64,000 nt of DNA, from the NCBI GenBank assembly GCA_006738865.1, contig AP019701.1, positions 4,971,974 to 5,035,973 on the forward strand, given 5' to 3'. Origin of the DNA: Allostella sp. ATCC 35155 (GTDB lineage Bacteria > Pseudomonadota > Alphaproteobacteria > ATCC43930 > Allostellaceae). Under the pieces are notes generated by a model that was given only the letters and a program-made list of their open reading frames with translations, had not been told where the DNA came from and did not search any database. How positions within the stretch are numbered: the first letter of the stretch is position 1; each line of letters begins with the position of its first letter. Below are positions 7,950 to 18,392 of the stretch, one piece after another. Both the position numbers and the translations under genes were made by a program.

Positions 7950-9470
7950 ATGTCCTCCCCGTCCGGGCCGCGCTGGATCGTGGCCTGCATCAGCCACGAG
8001 ACCAACAGCTTCTCGCCGGTGCCGACGACCCTCGACCGGTTCGGCACCGGCGGCGGGCCGCTCTACGGCCAGGCGGGGATCGACACCTTCCGCCGCGCCC
8101 GCATTCCGTTCGGCGCCTTCCTCGACCGGGCGGAAGCGCGCGGGGTCGAGGTGGTGACCCCGATCGTCGCGCGCTGCAGCCCGAGCGGCCCCGTCGACCA
8201 CGCGGCATTCGAGGCGATCGCGGCACCGCTGGTCGAGGCGGCGAGGGCGGGTGCCGACGCCCTCTTCCTCGACCTGCACGGGGCGATGATCACCGACCGC
8301 TACGACGACGGGGACGGCGAGCTGCTGTCGCGCATCCGCGCGGCCGCGCCCGGCATGCCGATCTGCCTCGCGCTCGACCTCCACGCCAACATCAGCCCGG
8401 CGATGATGGCCGCGGCCGATGTCGCGGTCGGCTACCAGACCTTTCCGCATATCGACATGTTCGAGACCGGTGAGCGCGCCGCCGACATCATGCTCGCGAA
8501 GATGGACGGCCGGGCGAATCCGGAGATCGTCTGGGGGAGCGCCCCGATCCTGCCGCTCGGCATCCGCACCAACACCTCCCAGGAACCGCTCCGCACGCTG
8601 GTCGCCCTGGCCAGGGAGGCGGAGAAGGAGCCCGGCATCCTCGCCGTCAGCGTCTTCAGCGGCTTCTGGCTGGGCGATTCGCCGGATACGGCGCTGTCGG
8701 TCGTGGTCATGGCAGACGGCGACCGGTCGCATGCGGAGGCGGTGCGCGACCGCATTCTCCGGGCCGGCTGGGCCGGGCGCGAGGGCTTCGACTTCCGGTC
8801 GGACCCGCTGGCCCAGTCGATCGCCGAGGCCAGGACGCTGGCCGAAGGCCCTGGCCGGGGACCCGTGATCCTCGTCGACCATGCCGACAACTGCAATTCC
8901 GGCAGCACCTGCGATTCGATGACGGTGATCGGCGAGTGCCTCGCCCAGGGCCTGACCGGGGTCGCGGCGGCGCCGCTCTGCGATCCCGAGGCGGCCGCCA
9001 TCCTGGCCGCCGCCGGCGTCGGGGCGACGGTGACGGTCGACCTCGGCTGGAAGCTGCCGACGCCGTCACTGGCGGAGACGGGCAGGCCGATGCGGCTGAC
9101 CGGCACCGTGCGCGCGGTTTCCGACGGCCAGTTCGTCGTCGAGGGCCCGGTCTATACGGGCACCCGCATCAACCTCGGCCCGACCGTGGCATTCGACATC
9201 GGCCCGATGACGATCGTCGTCTCGTCGCGGCGGACCGAGCCCTACGACCATGGCGTGTTCCGCACGGTCGGCATCGACCCCGCCGCGCAGCGGTTCCTGA
9301 TCGTCAAGTCGAAGACGCAGTTCCGGCCGACCTACGAGCCGATTGCCCGCGCCATCGTCTATTGCGCCGGAGCGGGCGTCGCGAGTTCGGACCTGTCGCT
9401 GTTCCGCTTCCGCCACCTGCGCCGGCCGATCTACCCTCTCGACCGCGACGCGGTCTGGGCCGGTGCCTGA
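7950..9470 (+). CDS. M81-family metallopeptidase (MlrC/microcystinase-like)
   Basis: A 506-residue protein of the M81 family, named for MlrC, which degrades linear microcystin peptides; many members lie in peptide-transport operons and have unknown substrates. The N-terminal domain has HETNSFSP near residue 16, DALFLDLHGAM and LALDLHANIS, which supply the expected metal-binding His/Asp residues. The C-terminal half holds DHADNCNSGSTCDS and GVFRTVGIDP. It follows the binding-protein gene by 10 bases and precedes an NTF2-fold gene, suggesting a cytoplasmic hydrolase for the imported compound. Confidence 0.9.
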   Translation: MSSPSGPRWIVACISHETNSFSPVPTTLDRFGTGGGPLYGQAGIDTFRRARIPFGAFLDRAEARGVEVVTPIVARCSPSGPVDHAAFEAIAAPLVEAARAGADALFLDLHGAMITDRYDDGDGELLSRIRAAAPGMPICLALDLHANISPAMMAAADVAVGYQTFPHIDMFETGERAADIMLAKMDGRANPEIVWGSAPILPLGIRTNTSQEPLRTLVALAREAEKEPGILAVSVFSGFWLGDSPDTALSVVVMADGDRSHAEAVRDRILRAGWAGREGFDFRSDPLAQSIAEARTLAEGPGRGPVILVDHADNCNSGSTCDSMTVIGECLAQGLTGVAAAPLCDPEAAAILAAAGVGATVTVDLGWKLPTPSLAETGRPMRLTGTVRAVSDGQFVVEGPVYTGTRINLGPTVAFDIGPMTIVVSSRRTEPYDHGVFRTVGIDPAAQRFLIVKSKTQFRPTYEPIARAIVYCAGAGVASSDLSLFRFRHLRRPIYPLDRDAVWAGA

Positions 9471-9507
9471 GTCCCCAACAAACCGACGACCACTGGAGGA
9501 GAGCCCG

Positions 9508-9888
9508 ATGACCGAGCCCGTGCATGTCGACGAAGCGCTGATGGCGGAGATCCACGACGCGTTCAATGCGCGCGACGTGGCCCGCATCTGTGCCCTCTTC
9601 ACCGAGGACGGGGTCTTCGCGACCGCCCGCGGCCCGCACCCCTATGGCGAGCGCTATGTCGGCCGCGAGGCGATCGGCAAGTTCCTGGCCGAGCGCTTCG
9701 CCAATATCCCCGACATGTCCTGGCACCACCACTACCGCTGGTTCCACGGCAACCGCGCCGTGTCCTACTGGCGCGTCACCGGCAAGGACGCGCGCGGCGA
9801 GCAACTCGAATTCGACGGCTGCGACCTCTACGAGTTCGAGAATCGCAAGATCAAGTACAAGGACACGCTCTGGAAGCAGCGGGCCTGA
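9508..9888 (+). CDS. NTF2-like / SnoaL-like protein
   Basis: A 126-residue protein with the NTF2-like cone-fold pattern: an N-terminal helix (LMAEIHDAFNARDVARICALFTEDG), then YVGREAIGKFLAERF, and C-terminal strands including DLYEFENRKIKYKDTLW. Members are small enzymes or ligand-binding proteins. ATG 9508 has a good ribosome binding site (TGGAGGAGAG). It is the third gene of the operon with the binding protein and M81 peptidase. Specific function cannot be told. Confidence 0.85.
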   Translation: MTEPVHVDEALMAEIHDAFNARDVARICALFTEDGVFATARGPHPYGERYVGREAIGKFLAERFANIPDMSWHHHYRWFHGNRAVSYWRVTGKDARGEQLEFDGCDLYEFENRKIKYKDTLWKQRA

Positions 9889-9925
9889 CCTTGCCGGCAG
9901 CGCCGGGCCAAGCCGACGGCTCCGG

Positions 9926-10699
9926 TCAGTCGACGGGCCCGGTGCGCGCCAGATCGACCTGCTGACGAAAGCGGAACAACTCGATCCGGTGCAGGAAACG
10001 GTCGCTGCGGACGAACAGATCGGAATAGTAGATCGGCGTTCCCTCGACATCGAAATAGGTTCGCTGCAACAGCAGCAGCGGCGTTCCCTCGGGCACCTCG
10101 AGCCGCGACGCCGTGGCGGCATCGGCGGCGACCGCCGAGGATACCTGCCGGACGCGGAACGCCTGGACGCCGCAATGCTTCTCGATCAGCGGGATGGTCC
10201 GCGAGGTCTGCAGCCGGCTCCCGAGGTCGGCCGGCAGGCGGCGGCCCAACGCCCCCGGCAGGTGCGCCGCGCAATAGGCGATCGGGCCCTCGGGACGAAC
10301 GCGGCTCCAGGTGATGCAGAACACGGGATCGTCCGCGCCCTGCCGCAGCATCGCGGCCGCGGCGGGAGCGGCGTCCGGCTCCAGCGTCCCGATCGCATGC
10401 AGCACGAAGCGCGCTTCGGGGTCGAGGATCTGCAGATCCTCGAGCGCCCGCGCGCTCCATTCCGATCGGATGGGGTCGCTTTCCAGGATGAAGGTGCCGC
10501 GCCCGGGAAACCGCCGGACGAGCTGGCGCGAGACGAGCTCCTCGACGGCGGAACGGGCGGTGTGCCGGCTGACGCCGAATTCGGCCATGATCTCGTGGTC
10601 GGTCGGCAGACGCGAGCCGACCGGATATCGCCCGGCGCCGATGCGCTCGCGTAGCGTCTGGTAGATGCGGAAATAGGCGGGCACCGGGTCGCGGCGCAT
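9926..10699 (-). CDS. GntR-family regulator with UTRA domain (HutC type)
   Basis: Regulator of 257 residues. The winged helix-turn-helix is at about 10-75 (IGAGRYPVGSRLPTDHEIMAEFGVSRHTARSAVEELV, RFPGRGTFI), then a UTRA ligand domain (PLIEKHCGVQAFRVRQ, LEVPEGTPLLLLQRTYFDVEGTPIYYSDLFVRSDRF). ATG 10699 was chosen with AAAGGT upstream. It is the last gene on the minus strand behind the permease genes, so it may regulate that ABC operon. A longer upstream start would add a basic, unconserved stretch. Confidence 0.9.
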   Translation of the reverse strand: MRRDPVPAYFRIYQTLRERIGAGRYPVGSRLPTDHEIMAEFGVSRHTARSAVEELVSRQLVRRFPGRGTFILESDPIRSEWSARALEDLQILDPEARFVLHAIGTLEPDAAPAAAAMLRQGADDPVFCITWSRVRPEGPIAYCAAHLPGALGRRLPADLGSRLQTSRTIPLIEKHCGVQAFRVRQVSSAVAADAATASRLEVPEGTPLLLLQRTYFDVEGTPIYYSDLFVRSDRFLHRIELFRFRQQVDLARTGPVD

Positions 10700-10781
10700 C
10701 GGTGACCTTTCGAACTGGATGTACCGACGGCCGGCCCATCCGGGGAGGGCGGAACCTAGCCGCGGCCGCCCGGCCCGTCGA

Positions 10782-10799
10782 GCCGGCGGCTTCGCCGGC
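10782..10799. terminator. 7-bp stem with tetraloop between permease and regulator genes
   Basis: GCCGGCG and CGCCGGC flank GCTT. It may attenuate transcription between the ABC operon and the regulator gene; no U-run follows. Confidence 0.3.
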
Positions 10800-10817
10800 G
10801 AGCCGGGATGCATCCCG

Positions 10818-11660
10818 TCAGGCGCGGCCGGCGCGCTTCGGATCGAGGGTCTCGCGCAGGCCGTTGCCGAGCAGATTGACGCCGAGGACCAGCAGGATGA
10901 TCGCGCCGCCGGCCAGGTTGGCGATCCAGGGCGCCACCAGCAGGCGGTCGCGCCCCTCCGCCAGAATGTTGCCCCAGGTCGCCGTCGGCGGCGGCAGGCC
11001 CAGCCCGAGGAAGCTGAGGGCGGTTTCCTGCAGGATGAGCTGGGCGACCTGAAGCGTCGCGATCACGGTCAGGACCGGCGCCATCTGCGGCAGGATGTGC
11101 CGTGCCATGACATAGCGGCTGCCTGCGCCCGACGCGACGGCCGCCTCGACGAACGGCCGCTCGCGCAGCGAGCGCGTGAGGTTGAAGACGACGCGGGTAT
11201 AGGTCTCCCAGCCGGCGAAGCCGAGCACCAGGATCAGCACCGTGATCCCGCCGCCGAAGACGGCCACGATGACGATGGCGAGCAGGATCTCCGGCAGCGC
11301 CTGGTAGGCGTCGGCGAAGCGCATGACGACCTGCTCGGTGCGGCCGCCGAGATAGCCCGCCAGCAGGCCGAGGACGGTGCCGATCGAGAGCGCGACCAGC
11401 ATCGCCAGCAGGCCGACCGCGATCGACAGGCGCGACCCGTGGATCAGGCGGGACAGCAGGTCGCGACCGAAATTGTCGGTACCGAGCGGATGCAGCCAGC
11501 TGCCGCGATCGGCCCAGACCGGCGGGCGCAGCCGCATCATCAGGTTCTGCGCATAGGGATCGTGCGGCGCGAGCCAGTCGGCCGACAGGGCGACGAACGC
11601 CATGCCGAGCACGAGCGCCAGACCGATCCCGACCTTGAGCCGGGGGCCGAAGACGCGCAT
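10818..11660 (-). CDS. ABC transporter permease, DppC type
   Basis: Inner-membrane subunit of 280 residues. An N-terminal transmembrane segment precedes the DppC-type HPLGTDNFGRDLLSRLIHGSR signature, then several membrane segments, with the EAA loop around EAAVASGAGSRYVMARHILPQ. The conserved C-terminal ETALSFLGLGLPPPTATWG is present. It lies 5 bases downstream of its DppB-type partner. Confidence 0.94.
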   Translation of the reverse strand: MRVFGPRLKVGIGLALVLGMAFVALSADWLAPHDPYAQNLMMRLRPPVWADRGSWLHPLGTDNFGRDLLSRLIHGSRLSIAVGLLAMLVALSIGTVLGLLAGYLGGRTEQVVMRFADAYQALPEILLAIVIVAVFGGGITVLILVLGFAGWETYTRVVFNLTRSLRERPFVEAAVASGAGSRYVMARHILPQMAPVLTVIATLQVAQLILQETALSFLGLGLPPPTATWGNILAEGRDRLLVAPWIANLAGGAIILLVLGVNLLGNGLRETLDPKRAGRA

Positions 11661-11665
11661 CGGCC

Positions 11666-12580
11666 TCACCGCATCCGGATGCGCGGGTCGATCGCCGCCT
11701 GCACGAGATCGACCAGCAGGTTGGCGACGACGATCGTGACCGCGACGATGAAGACCGAAGCCACCACGATCGGCACGTCGCGCTGGAAGATGGCGGAGAC
11801 CATGAGGCGGCCGACGCCCGGCCATGCGAAGATCGTCTCGGTGACGACCGCACCGCCCATCAGCCGGCCGAGCTGCAGCCCGACGAGGCTGACGACCGGA
11901 TTGATCGCGTTGGGCAGTACATGCAGCCAGAGCGTCCGCGCACCGCGCGCGCCACGCGCCCGCGCCGTCGTGACGAACTGCTCGCGTGCGGTCTCCAGCA
12001 CGCTGATGCGCGTCACCAGGATGAAGTTCGGGACGAGGAACGTGGCCAGCGTGACGGTCGGCAGCACGAGATGGTCCCAGCCGCCGCGGCCGGAGGTCGG
12101 CAGCCAGCCGAGATCGAGCGCGAAGAACTGGATCAGGAGGATGCCGAGCCAGAAGCTCGGCATCGACTGGCCGGCCACCGCCAGGATCGACAGCACGAAG
12201 TCGGGCAGGCGATCCTTCCAGACCGCGCAGGCGACGCCCGCCAGCACCCCCAGCCCGACCGCCAGCCCGAGGCCGAGGCCGAGCAGCACCAGCGTCGCCT
12301 CCAGGCGCTCGGCCACGACCGCCATGGCCGGCGTCTTGAACTGGATGCTGGTGCCGAAGTCCCCCTGCAGCAGGTCCGCCAGGAACCAGGCGAACTGCAG
12401 CGGGATCGGCTCGTCGAGATGCATCTCCGCCCGGAGCAGCTCCTCCTGCTCGGGGGTGGCGTCCAGCCCGAGATAGATCGCGACCGGATCGCCCGTCAGC
12501 CGCAGCACGACGAAGACGAAGGCCACCACCAGGAGGAGCGGGACCGGCACCAGCAGGAGGCGCCGCAGGACGTAGCGCAT
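11666..12580 (-). CDS. ABC transporter permease, DppB type
   Basis: Inner-membrane subunit of 304 residues. It starts MRYVLRRLLLVPVPLLLVV, has the DppB-like LTGDPVAIYLG and LHLDEPIPLQF-type segments, the EAA loop VTTARARGARGARTLWLHVLPNA, and ends in the usual DPRIRMR. It sits between the binding-protein gene (15 bases upstream) and the DppC-type gene. Confidence 0.94.
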   Translation of the reverse strand: MRYVLRRLLLVPVPLLLVVAFVFVVLRLTGDPVAIYLGLDATPEQEELLRAEMHLDEPIPLQFAWFLADLLQGDFGTSIQFKTPAMAVVAERLEATLVLLGLGLGLAVGLGVLAGVACAVWKDRLPDFVLSILAVAGQSMPSFWLGILLIQFFALDLGWLPTSGRGGWDHLVLPTVTLATFLVPNFILVTRISVLETAREQFVTTARARGARGARTLWLHVLPNAINPVVSLVGLQLGRLMGGAVVTETIFAWPGVGRLMVSAIFQRDVPIVVASVFIVAVTIVVANLLVDLVQAAIDPRIRMR

Positions 12581-12595
12581 GCCGGACCGGCGCTC

Positions 12596-14089
12596 CTACC
12601 GGACGCGGACCTTGTGCAGGCGCAGCAGCGAATCCCGCGACGGCCGCCAGCCTTCGACGCCGGCCTGACGTGCGGAGATGCGCGGCAAGCCGAAGAGGAA
12701 GATCGACGGCAGCTCCTCGTGCATGATCTCCATCATGCGGTGGTAGGTGTCCAGCCGCTTGGTCTCGTCGAGGGTCGAGCGGCCTTCCTGCCAGAGCCGG
12801 TCGAACTCGGCATTGTTCCAGTAGGCGCGTCGGCTGGCCTGGGTGTACCAGACGGTGTTGAAGTCGGCGTCGCCGACGCTGAACCAGCCGATCTGGTACA
12901 TCGGCCCCTGCTCCTTGTTGCGGTCGAGCTGGGACCAGACGCCGCCCTCGACGACGTTGACCGTCGTCCGGATGCCGACGGCGCTCAGCATTCCGGCCGC
13001 GGCACTGGCGATGTCGACGTCGGAGAGGTAGCGGCCGGAGAGCGTGTTGATGCGGTTGTCGAAGCCGCCGGCATGGCCGGCCTCGGCGAGCAGCGCCTTC
13101 GCCTTGGCCGGATCGAACGGGCGGGCGGCGATCTTCGGGTTGTGGCCGAAGGTGGCTTTGGTCACGAGTTGGCCGTCGAGCACCGAGCCGTAGCCGCCCA
13201 GCATCTGCTGCAGCAGCGTCTTCTTGTCGATCGCGTAGTCCACCGCCCGCCGTACCCGCACGTCGTCGAAGGGCGGCTTGCGGGTGTCGAAGGTGAGGAC
13301 GAGGCTGACCGAGGATTCGGTAGCGTCGACCTTCAGGTTGCGGCGGCGTTCCACCGACGGCAGCAGGTCGACCGGCACCTCCTCGATGATATGGGTCTCG
13401 CCCGCGATCAGTGAGGCGACGCGGGTGGCGCCTTCCGAGATCGCCCGGATCCGCAGCTTCTTCATCGCCGGCGGCCCGCCCCAGTAGTCGGGATTCGCGA
13501 CGAGGTCGTAGTGATCGCCCGCCACCCATTCCTGGTACTTCCAGGGGCCGGTTCCGACGGGCCGGCGATGGGCCTCCTTCTGGCCCAGCTTCTCCGTCAC
13601 CGCCTTCTGCTCGATCGCGATGTCGGCCAGCCCGCGCAGCAGCAGCGGCGCCGGCTTGGCGGTGCGGATGTCGACCGTGTGCTCGTCGACGATCTCGGTG
13701 CCGGCGATGCCGGCGATCCGGCCCTTGCGGACATAGACCGTCTTGGGATCGGTGACGTAGTCGATGGTGAACTTGACGTCCGCCGCGGTGAAGGGGGTGC
13801 CGTCGTGCCACTTGACGCCGCGGCGCAGGTGGAAGCGCCAGTGGGTCGGGCTCAGGGCCTCCCAGCGCTCGGCCAGGGCCGGAACGAGCTTGTCGTCCGG
13901 GTCGCGGGCGACCAGCGGCTCCCAGGTCTGGTAGACGAGGCTGAGCGTGATGTAGCCGCCGGCGGCCGGGCTCAGCGAATCGGTGAAGACCGCGGCCCCG
14001 ACCACCAGCGTGTCGTCCTGGGCCTGGGCCGGCATGGAGCCGGCGATGACCGTGGCGGCGAGGGCGGCTGCCCCGAGCAGACGTCGCAT
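12596..14089 (-). CDS. ABC transporter substrate-binding protein, family 5, cognate to the adjacent permeases
   Basis: Periplasmic binding protein of 497 residues. The signal peptide ends near AQA at residue 23. Family-5 motifs are LAERWEALSPTHWRFHLRRGVKWHDGTPFTAADV and DVRVRRAVDYAIDKKTL. ATG 14089 is preceded by AAGGGAG. It follows the two DUF1028 genes and precedes the permeases, so it belongs to one operon. It differs clearly in sequence from the binding protein at 6332-7939, so the region has two solute receptors. Confidence 0.93.
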   Translation of the reverse strand: MRRLLGAAALAATVIAGSMPAQAQDDTLVVGAAVFTDSLSPAAGGYITLSLVYQTWEPLVARDPDDKLVPALAERWEALSPTHWRFHLRRGVKWHDGTPFTAADVKFTIDYVTDPKTVYVRKGRIAGIAGTEIVDEHTVDIRTAKPAPLLLRGLADIAIEQKAVTEKLGQKEAHRRPVGTGPWKYQEWVAGDHYDLVANPDYWGGPPAMKKLRIRAISEGATRVASLIAGETHIIEEVPVDLLPSVERRRNLKVDATESSVSLVLTFDTRKPPFDDVRVRRAVDYAIDKKTLLQQMLGGYGSVLDGQLVTKATFGHNPKIAARPFDPAKAKALLAEAGHAGGFDNRINTLSGRYLSDVDIASAAAGMLSAVGIRTTVNVVEGGVWSQLDRNKEQGPMYQIGWFSVGDADFNTVWYTQASRRAYWNNAEFDRLWQEGRSTLDETKRLDTYHRMMEIMHEELPSIFLFGLPRISARQAGVEGWRPSRDSLLRLHKVRVR

Positions 14090-14130
14090 GCGGGAATCTC
14101 CCTTCGGGCTGGAGGCGGGGACGGGGTCGC

Positions 14131-14814
14131 TCACTGGCCTGCCTGCTGCTGGCGCCAGCGGTCGTCGCGCGGCAGCCGCGGGTTGTAGGGCCGCTCGGCG
14201 TAGTAGGGCAGCAGGGGCCGGAACCACTCGAAGATGCGGCGCAGCTCGCCGATCGGCTCCTCGTGCACATCGACGCGCAGGTCGATATAGGCGAAGGGCT
14301 CGTCGCCATAGACCAGGATCGAGGACGAGAAATGGCCGTCCGCCTGGCCGCCGGCGGCCCCGCCGGCCTCGACCGCGCGGACCAGCCGCTCCTCCAGCAG
14401 CTCCTCGCCGGTCGATGCCATCGACGCGGCCATCGCCTCGATGACCCCGGCGCCGATGACGCCGTTGCCCATGACAAGCCAGCCCTGGCCGAGAATGTGG
14501 CCGGCATAGGCGCCGTTGCCGGAACCAGTCATGGCGGCGGCGTTGCCCCAGGCGTCGACCACGCCGATCTGGCGCAGCGGCGCGTTGGGGTCGCTCGCCT
14601 CCAGCTCCTGGATGATCTTGCCGGCGTGGTAGCCGAGCCCCATCAGCTTGGTGCAGAGCAAGGTCAGGCGCGGATCGGCGATCGCCTGGACCGACGCCGC
14701 GGCCATGCGCGGGATGACGACCGGGCAGCGGTTGCCGACCGCGGGCGCATGCGTCGCCATGGCGACGCCCAGCATCTTCGTCCGCGGGCAGCGGCCGACG
14801 ACGGTGAAGGTCAT
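14131..14814 (-). CDS. DUF1028 protein, copy 1 (Ntn-hydrolase-like)
   Basis: A 227-residue member of DUF1028 (COG3342), a family with a predicted N-terminal-nucleophile hydrolase fold but no settled substrate. It begins MTFTVVGRCPRTKMLGVAMA, so Thr2 would be the exposed nucleophile after removal of Met. Later landmarks are IADPRLTLLCTKLMGLGYHA, TGSGNGAYAGHILG and LRVDVHEEPIGELRRIFEWF. Its start overlaps the stop of the upstream DUF1028 gene as ATGA. Confidence 0.9.
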   Translation of the reverse strand: MTFTVVGRCPRTKMLGVAMATHAPAVGNRCPVVIPRMAAASVQAIADPRLTLLCTKLMGLGYHAGKIIQELEASDPNAPLRQIGVVDAWGNAAAMTGSGNGAYAGHILGQGWLVMGNGVIGAGVIEAMAASMASTGEELLEERLVRAVEAGGAAGGQADGHFSSSILVYGDEPFAYIDLRVDVHEEPIGELRRIFEWFRPLLPYYAERPYNPRLPRDDRWRQQQAGQ

Positions 14815-15545
14815 GGCTGCGTGCCCTCCGCCTTGGCGGCGGCGCGGGCCGCGACCCAGTCCTCGACCACGCCGAGCGCCCAGGGCTGCCACGGGCGCGT
14901 CTCGTAATACTCGATCTGCGGCCGGTAGATGTCGAACATCCGGCGCAGCTCGCCGATCGGCTCGGCATGGTCGTCGACCCGGAGGTCGACCAGCGGGTAT
15001 TCCTGCGCCCGGTAGAGGAGGAGCGCGGCCGAGTGCTGGCCGCCATGCTGGCCGCCGGCGTCGCGCCCGGCCTCGAGCGCCGCCATCAGCCGCCCTTCGA
15101 GGTCGTCGCCCGCGGTCGCGCGGAAGGTATCGGCCATCGCCGAGGCGGTGCGCTCGGAGATCAGGCCGTTGCCCATGGCGACCATGTTCGGCTCGCAGAA
15201 ATGGCCGGACCAGTCCTTGTTGTCGGAGCCGGTGCGCGCGACCGCATTGCCGTCGCGATCGATCACCGACAGCTGGCGGTACTCGACATGCGGGTCGCTG
15301 GCCGCGATCTCGTCCAGGACGCGCTGCGCCGAATAACCGAGATCGAGCAGCCGCAGCCCGAGCGGGCCGAGGCGGGGGTCGGTCACCGCCATGGTGACGA
15401 CGACGCCACGGCCGGGCCGGATGAAGGGACAGCGCGCGCCGACGCACATCGGGCGGGTGGAGATGGCGACGCCGTATTTTCCGGTGTCGGGACAGCGCGC
15501 CGAGATGGCGAATGTCGAGAACTCCTCGCCGAATGGCCCCAGCAT
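14811..15545 (-). CDS. DUF1028 protein, copy 2, with N-terminal extension
   Basis: A 244-residue DUF1028 paralogue and the first gene of the minus-strand ABC operon. The family start (TFAISARCPDTGKYGVAIS) begins only at residue 11 because nine to ten residues precede it; ATG 15545 has a good site (CAGGAAG) and no in-frame start lies closer. If the family uses Thr at its mature N-terminus, this copy would need processing or would be inactive. The remaining landmarks (DNKDWSGHFCEPNMVAMGNGL, LRVDDHAEPIGELRRMFDIY) are intact. Confidence 0.9.
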   Translation of the reverse strand: MLGPFGEEFSTFAISARCPDTGKYGVAISTRPMCVGARCPFIRPGRGVVVTMAVTDPRLGPLGLRLLDLGYSAQRVLDEIAASDPHVEYRQLSVIDRDGNAVARTGSDNKDWSGHFCEPNMVAMGNGLISERTASAMADTFRATAGDDLEGRLMAALEAGRDAGGQHGGQHSAALLLYRAQEYPLVDLRVDDHAEPIGELRRMFDIYRPQIEYYETRPWQPWALGVVEDWVAARAAAKAEGTQP

Positions 15546-15613
15546 TGCTTCCTGGCTCCCCCGTGTTGTCGTCGCGGAACGATAGCGGAGGCCGTTGCGG
15601 GCGACAATGACCG

Positions 15614-15635
15614 AATGTATGATCGTACGGACATT
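15614..15635. promoter_or_regulatory. Palindrome in the divergent DUF1028 promoter region
   Basis: AATGT and ACATT arms enclose the near-palindrome GTATGATCGTAC. It lies in the 125-base space between two divergent DUF1028 operons and is the best candidate operator for one of the GntR regulators of the region, most simply the UTRA one encoded at the end of the minus-strand operon. Confidence 0.45.
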
Positions 15636-15670
15636 TTCGGCTGCGCCGCCGCCGGGATCGAGGAGAGGAC

Positions 15671-16417
15671 ATGACCTTCACCGTGGCCGCCCGCTGCCCC
15701 GCCACCGGATCGCTCGGGATATGCATCGCGACCAGCTCCCCGGCCGTCGGTTCGCGCTGCGTCCATGTCATGCACAATGTTGGCGTGATCGCCCATCAGG
15801 CGACGCCCGAGCCCAGGATCGCGCGCGTCGGGATGAAGCTGCTGGAGATGGGCTTCAAGGCACCGAAGGTCATGCGCGAACTGGAGGACAGCGACGTCGA
15901 CGTCGAGTATCGCCAGATCGCGGTCATCGACATCCACGGCACCGCGCTCGCCCGCACCGGGCTGCAGAACCGGGAATGGGCCGGCCACATCGTCGGCGAC
16001 GGCTTCGTCGCCATGGGCAACCTGCTGGAAGGCCGGCACGTGGTCCAGGCGATCCACGACGGCTATCTCGCCCATGCCGACCAGCCGTTCGACGAGCGGC
16101 TGATGCGCGCGATCGAGGCCGGCCGCGACGCCGGCGGCCAGGTCGAGGGCCAGACCTCGGCCGCGATCCTGGTCTATGACGACCAGTCGGTCGCCCGCAT
16201 CGACCTGCGCGTCGATCATGCGATGGAGCCGATCGCGGAGCTGCGGCGCCAGTTCGACTGGTTCCAGCCGCTCGTTCCGTTCTACGCCGAGCGCTGCAAC
16301 AATCCGCGCGTCGGCCGCCACAAGGACTGGCTGAAGGCGCGGGGGATCGAGCGGCAGTTCGGCCAGCCGCCGGCCCACGTCGCCGCCGCCCGCGCCGCCG
16401 GCAAGGGCCCGACCTGA
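15671..16417 (+). CDS. DUF1028 protein, copy 3 (Ntn-hydrolase-like)
   Basis: A 248-residue DUF1028 paralogue beginning [20 protein letters not shown], with Thr2 in the candidate nucleophile position. It shares [25 protein letters not shown] and [20 protein letters not shown] with the other copies. GAGGAGAGGAC precedes the start. It opens the plus-strand operon with the two ATPase genes, so each arm of the divergent ABC locus begins with a DUF1028 gene. Confidence 0.9.
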   Translation: MTFTVAARCPATGSLGICIATSSPAVGSRCVHVMHNVGVIAHQATPEPRIARVGMKLLEMGFKAPKVMRELEDSDVDVEYRQIAVIDIHGTALARTGLQNREWAGHIVGDGFVAMGNLLEGRHVVQAIHDGYLAHADQPFDERLMRAIEAGRDAGGQVEGQTSAAILVYDDQSVARIDLRVDHAMEPIAELRRQFDWFQPLVPFYAERCNNPRVGRHKDWLKARGIERQFGQPPAHVAAARAAGKGPT

Positions 16418-16434
16418 CGGCCCGACGCCCGGCC

Positions 16435-17417
<983 letters not shown>

Positions 17418-17421
<4 letters not shown>

Positions 17422-18392
17422 CGGAGCTGCTGCGCGCCGAAGGGCTGAGCAAGCATTTCCCGGTTCTCGGCGGCGCCCTCGGCATGCGGCGGATCGGCAC
17501 CGTCCGGGCCGTCGATGGTGTCGACCTTTCCGTCGCCCGGGGCGAGGTCCTGGGACTGGTCGGCGAGAGCGGCTGCGGCAAGTCCACATTGGGCCGGCTG
17601 CTGATCCGGCTGCTCGACCCCACCGCCGGAAGCGTACGGTTCGACGGCACCGACCTCACCAGCGCGGACGGTGCCAAGCTGCGGGCGCTGCGGCGCCGCT
17701 TCCAGATGATCTTCCAGGATCCGTTCGGCTCGCTCAACCCGCGGATGCGGGTGGACGCCATCGTCACCGAGCCGCTGCTCCTCGCCGGACGGTCGCGCGC
17801 CGAACGGCGGCAGCGGGCGCCGGAGCTGCTCGGCATGGTCGGCCTCTCGCCCGAGCATGGCCGCCGCTATGCGCACCAGTTTTCGGGCGGGCAGCGCCAG
17901 CGCATCGGGATCGCGCGCGCTCTGGCGCTCGATCCCGACCTCATCGTCTGCGACGAGCCCGTCTCCGCTCTCGACGTCTCGGTCCAGGCGCAGATCGTCA
18001 ACCTGCTGCGCGACCTGCAGCGCGACCGCGGCCTGTCCTACGTCTTCGTCTCGCACGATCTGCGCGTCGTGCGGCACATCTCGGACCGGGTGGCGGTGAT
18101 GTATCTCGGCCGCATCGTCGAGATCGGCCCAAAGGAGATCGTCTACGGACGGCCGCTGCACCCCTACACCGAGGCGCTCCTCGCCGCCGCACCGGTTCCC
18201 CGGCCCGGCCGTCCCCGCGTTCGGGCAGCGGTCCGCGGCGAGATCCCGAGCGCCATGAGCCCGCCCCCTGGCTGTCCGTTCCATCCCCGCTGCCCGCTGG
18301 CGGTCGAACGCTGCCGCAGCGAGCGCCCGCTTCTGCGGCCCATCGACGATCGCATGGTCGCCTGCCACCTCGCGGAGGCGCGGGCAGGCTAG
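17418..18392 (+). CDS. ABC transporter ATPase, DppF type
   Basis: Second ATPase, 324 residues. Walker [10 protein letters not shown]-loop [15 protein letters not shown], signature [15 protein letters not shown], Walker [19 protein letters not shown], switch VSHDLRVV, and the C-terminal [14 protein letters not shown] cluster. Start 17418 overlaps the stop of the partner gene. With the permeases and binding protein on the other strand it completes a dipeptide-type importer. Confidence 0.95.
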
